This document shows, in pieces, positions 6,940-7,582 of a DNA stretch of 7,582 bases. Below the pieces are notes generated by a model. It searched no databases, was not told the DNA's origin, and worked only from the letters and a program-made list of their open reading frames with translations. Source of the DNA: an uncultured Angelakisella sp. (GTDB taxonomy: Bacteria; Bacillota; Clostridia; Oscillospirales; Ruminococcaceae); the NCBI GenBank assembly GCA_937914895.1, contig CALGIL010000078.1, positions 1-7,582 of the forward strand. Direction: 5' to 3'. The position numbers were made by a program, and so were the translations under genes. Every line of letters begins with the position of its first letter. Positions within the stretch are counted from its first letter, which is position 1.

Positions 6940-6946
6940 CCCTCCC
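6940..6946 (-). promoter_or_regulatory. Ribosome binding site of the dehydrogenase gene
   Basis: On the minus strand, GGGAGGG sits 8 bases before the ATG at 6931 and supports that start. Confidence 0.75.
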
Positions 6947-6977
6947 GCAATTTGATGGGTCGGTATCCGCTGGCTTG

Positions 6978-7006
6978 AGTGTAGCACGGGGCCGGCGCGC
7001 TGTCAA
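6978..7006 (-). promoter_or_regulatory. Extended -10 sigma-A promoter of the dehydrogenase gene
   Basis: On the minus strand, TTGACA (7001-7006) and TACACT (6978-6983) are 17 bp apart. The -10 is preceded by TGC, giving an extended TGn motif that makes up for its four-of-six match. The predicted start is near 6971, with a leader of about 40 bases. Confidence 0.75.
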
Positions 7007-7075
7007 CGCGGACCGGCGGGGATGGGGGCCCCGCAGAAAAAATCCGGGGCGGGGCAAAGCAGGAATAAAGCGCCA

Positions 7076-7104
7076 TTGCGTCCATCCCCCAAAAGACCTA
7101 TAAT
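7076..7104 (+). promoter_or_regulatory. Probable promoter of the dinB-type gene
   Basis: A perfect -10 TATAAT (7099-7104) is paired at 17 bp with a poor -35 TTGCGT (7076-7081, three matches). The predicted start is near 7111. The weak -35 suggests low basal activity or activation. I see no Gram-positive SOS box (GAAC-N4-GTTC type) between 6932 and 7230. Confidence 0.55.
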
Positions 7105-7111
7105 AAGCACA

Positions 7112-7179
7112 GAAGCCCCCGCCGCTTGGGGATGACTGTCCCTGGGGAAGATGTCCCGTGCGGCATCACGGAGGGCTTC
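7112..7179 (+). other. Repeat-bearing, foldable leader of the dinB-type gene
   Basis: The leader of about 120 bases contains an imperfect tandem repeat: GGGGATGACTGTCCC (7128-7142) and GGGGAAGATGTCCC (7144-7157). A 5-bp stem CCGTG/CACGG (7156-7160 with 7167-7171) follows. GAAGCCC (7112-7118) can pair with GGGCTTC (7173-7179) to enclose the whole block. No known riboswitch is recognised, and the fold is a reading by eye. Confidence 0.35.
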
Positions 7180-7230
7180 GGCCATCCCAAAAATCACTGT
7201 CCGGCAAGGCGGCCCGGAAGGAGGGAACCC

Positions 7231-7582
7231 ATGGAGCCAAAGGATCGCACCATTCTGCACTGCGACTGCAATGGCTTTTATGCCTCGGTGGAGTGTCTGC
7301 TGCGCCCGGAGCTGTGGGAGGTCCCCATGGCGGTCTGCGGCGACCCGGACAGCCGCCACGGCATCATCCTGGCCAAAAACCAGCTGGCCAAGGAGTGCGG
7401 GGTGGTCACCGCCGAGACCATTTGGCAGGCCCGGCAAAAGTGCCCTGACCTGACCCTGGTGCCGCCCCACCGCCAGGAGTACGTCAAATATTCCCGCATC
7501 CTGAACGGTATTTACGAGGGGTACACCGACCTGGTGGAGCCCTTTGGCATCGACGAAAGCTGGCTGGACGTCACCGGGACCC
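7231..7582 (+). CDS. dinB: Y-family DNA polymerase IV (DinB), 5' part only
   Basis: The 117 visible residues are the N-terminal palm and fingers of an error-prone translesion polymerase. HCDCNGFYASVE (10-21) is the first catalytic motif, with metal ligand D12 and steric-gate region F16-Y17. ILAKNQLAKECGV (46-58) is the fingers part, and QARQKCP (66-72) follows. GIDESWLDVT (106-115) carries the catalytic pair D108-E109. The DCN form of motif 1 and the AKN...AKE...GV pattern resemble the DinB-like polymerases common in Clostridia rather than Escherichia coli DinB. The little-finger domain lies beyond the window, so completeness and a beta-clamp motif cannot be judged. The ATG at 7231 is preceded by AAGGAGGG (7218-7225), an excellent ribosome binding site. 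It is transcribed divergently from the dehydrogenase gene. Confidence 0.93.
   Translation, partial: MEPKDRTILHCDCNGFYASVECLLRPELWEVPMAVCGDPDSRHGIILAKNQLAKECGVVTAETIWQARQKCPDLTLVPPHRQEYVKYSRILNGIYEGYTDLVEPFGIDESWLDVTGT

Noticed and set aside
7028..7050. GCCCCG/CGGGGC inverted repeat with an A-rich 11-base loop between the dehydrogenase and dinB promoters
   Set aside because: Only 6 bp, no T-run on either strand and no link to a start site; it could be chance in GC-rich DNA.

Overview
The window looks like a chromosomal segment of a moderately GC-rich Firmicute, most likely a gut-type clostridium of the Oscillospiraceae/Ruminococcaceae kind. This is inferred from strong GGAGG-type ribosome binding sites, sigma-A promoters of Gram-positive type, a lipoprotein-anchored solute-binding protein, and a Clostridia-style Y-family polymerase. 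No marker gene fixes the taxon. I see no mobile element, CRISPR array, tRNA or rRNA.

Left part (1-3347, minus strand): a peptide-class ABC importer operon read leftward. The order is lipoprotein substrate-binding protein (SBP), a DppD/OppD-like ATPase, then a DppF/OppF-like ATPase cut by the window edge. No permease lies inside the window. The operon has a convincing promoter (perfect -35 TTGACA, 17-bp spacer). An 18-bp LacI-type near-palindrome with a central CG covers the predicted start of transcription. A hairpin sits between the SBP and the first ATPase, and a second small hairpin covers the ATPase ribosome binding site.

Middle (3348-5639): a 395-bp divergent control region, then a LacI-family repressor gene read rightward. 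The repressor overlaps by 8 bp a HAD-IIA (NagD-like) phosphatase gene. The repressor leader is an unusual GC-rich block packed with inverted repeats, some mutually exclusive. The simplest model is that the repressor controls the divergent transporter. Because LacI-family proteins usually sense sugars or nucleosides, the transporter may carry a sugar-like or sugar-conjugated ligand, and the phosphatase may act on a phosphorylated metabolite from it. This is inference.

Right part (5640-7582): two strong hairpins form a terminator zone between the phosphatase gene and a convergent gene. That gene encodes a medium-chain dehydrogenase that has lost the usual zinc-site motif. Divergent from it, and cut by the right edge, is a dinB-type DNA polymerase IV gene with a long, repeat-containing leader and no visible SOS box. 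The window holds no clearly unknown protein family. Its most interesting content is regulatory: the operator/promoter arrangement at 3403-3474, the structured repressor leader, and the pairing of a sugar-type regulator with a peptide-type importer.
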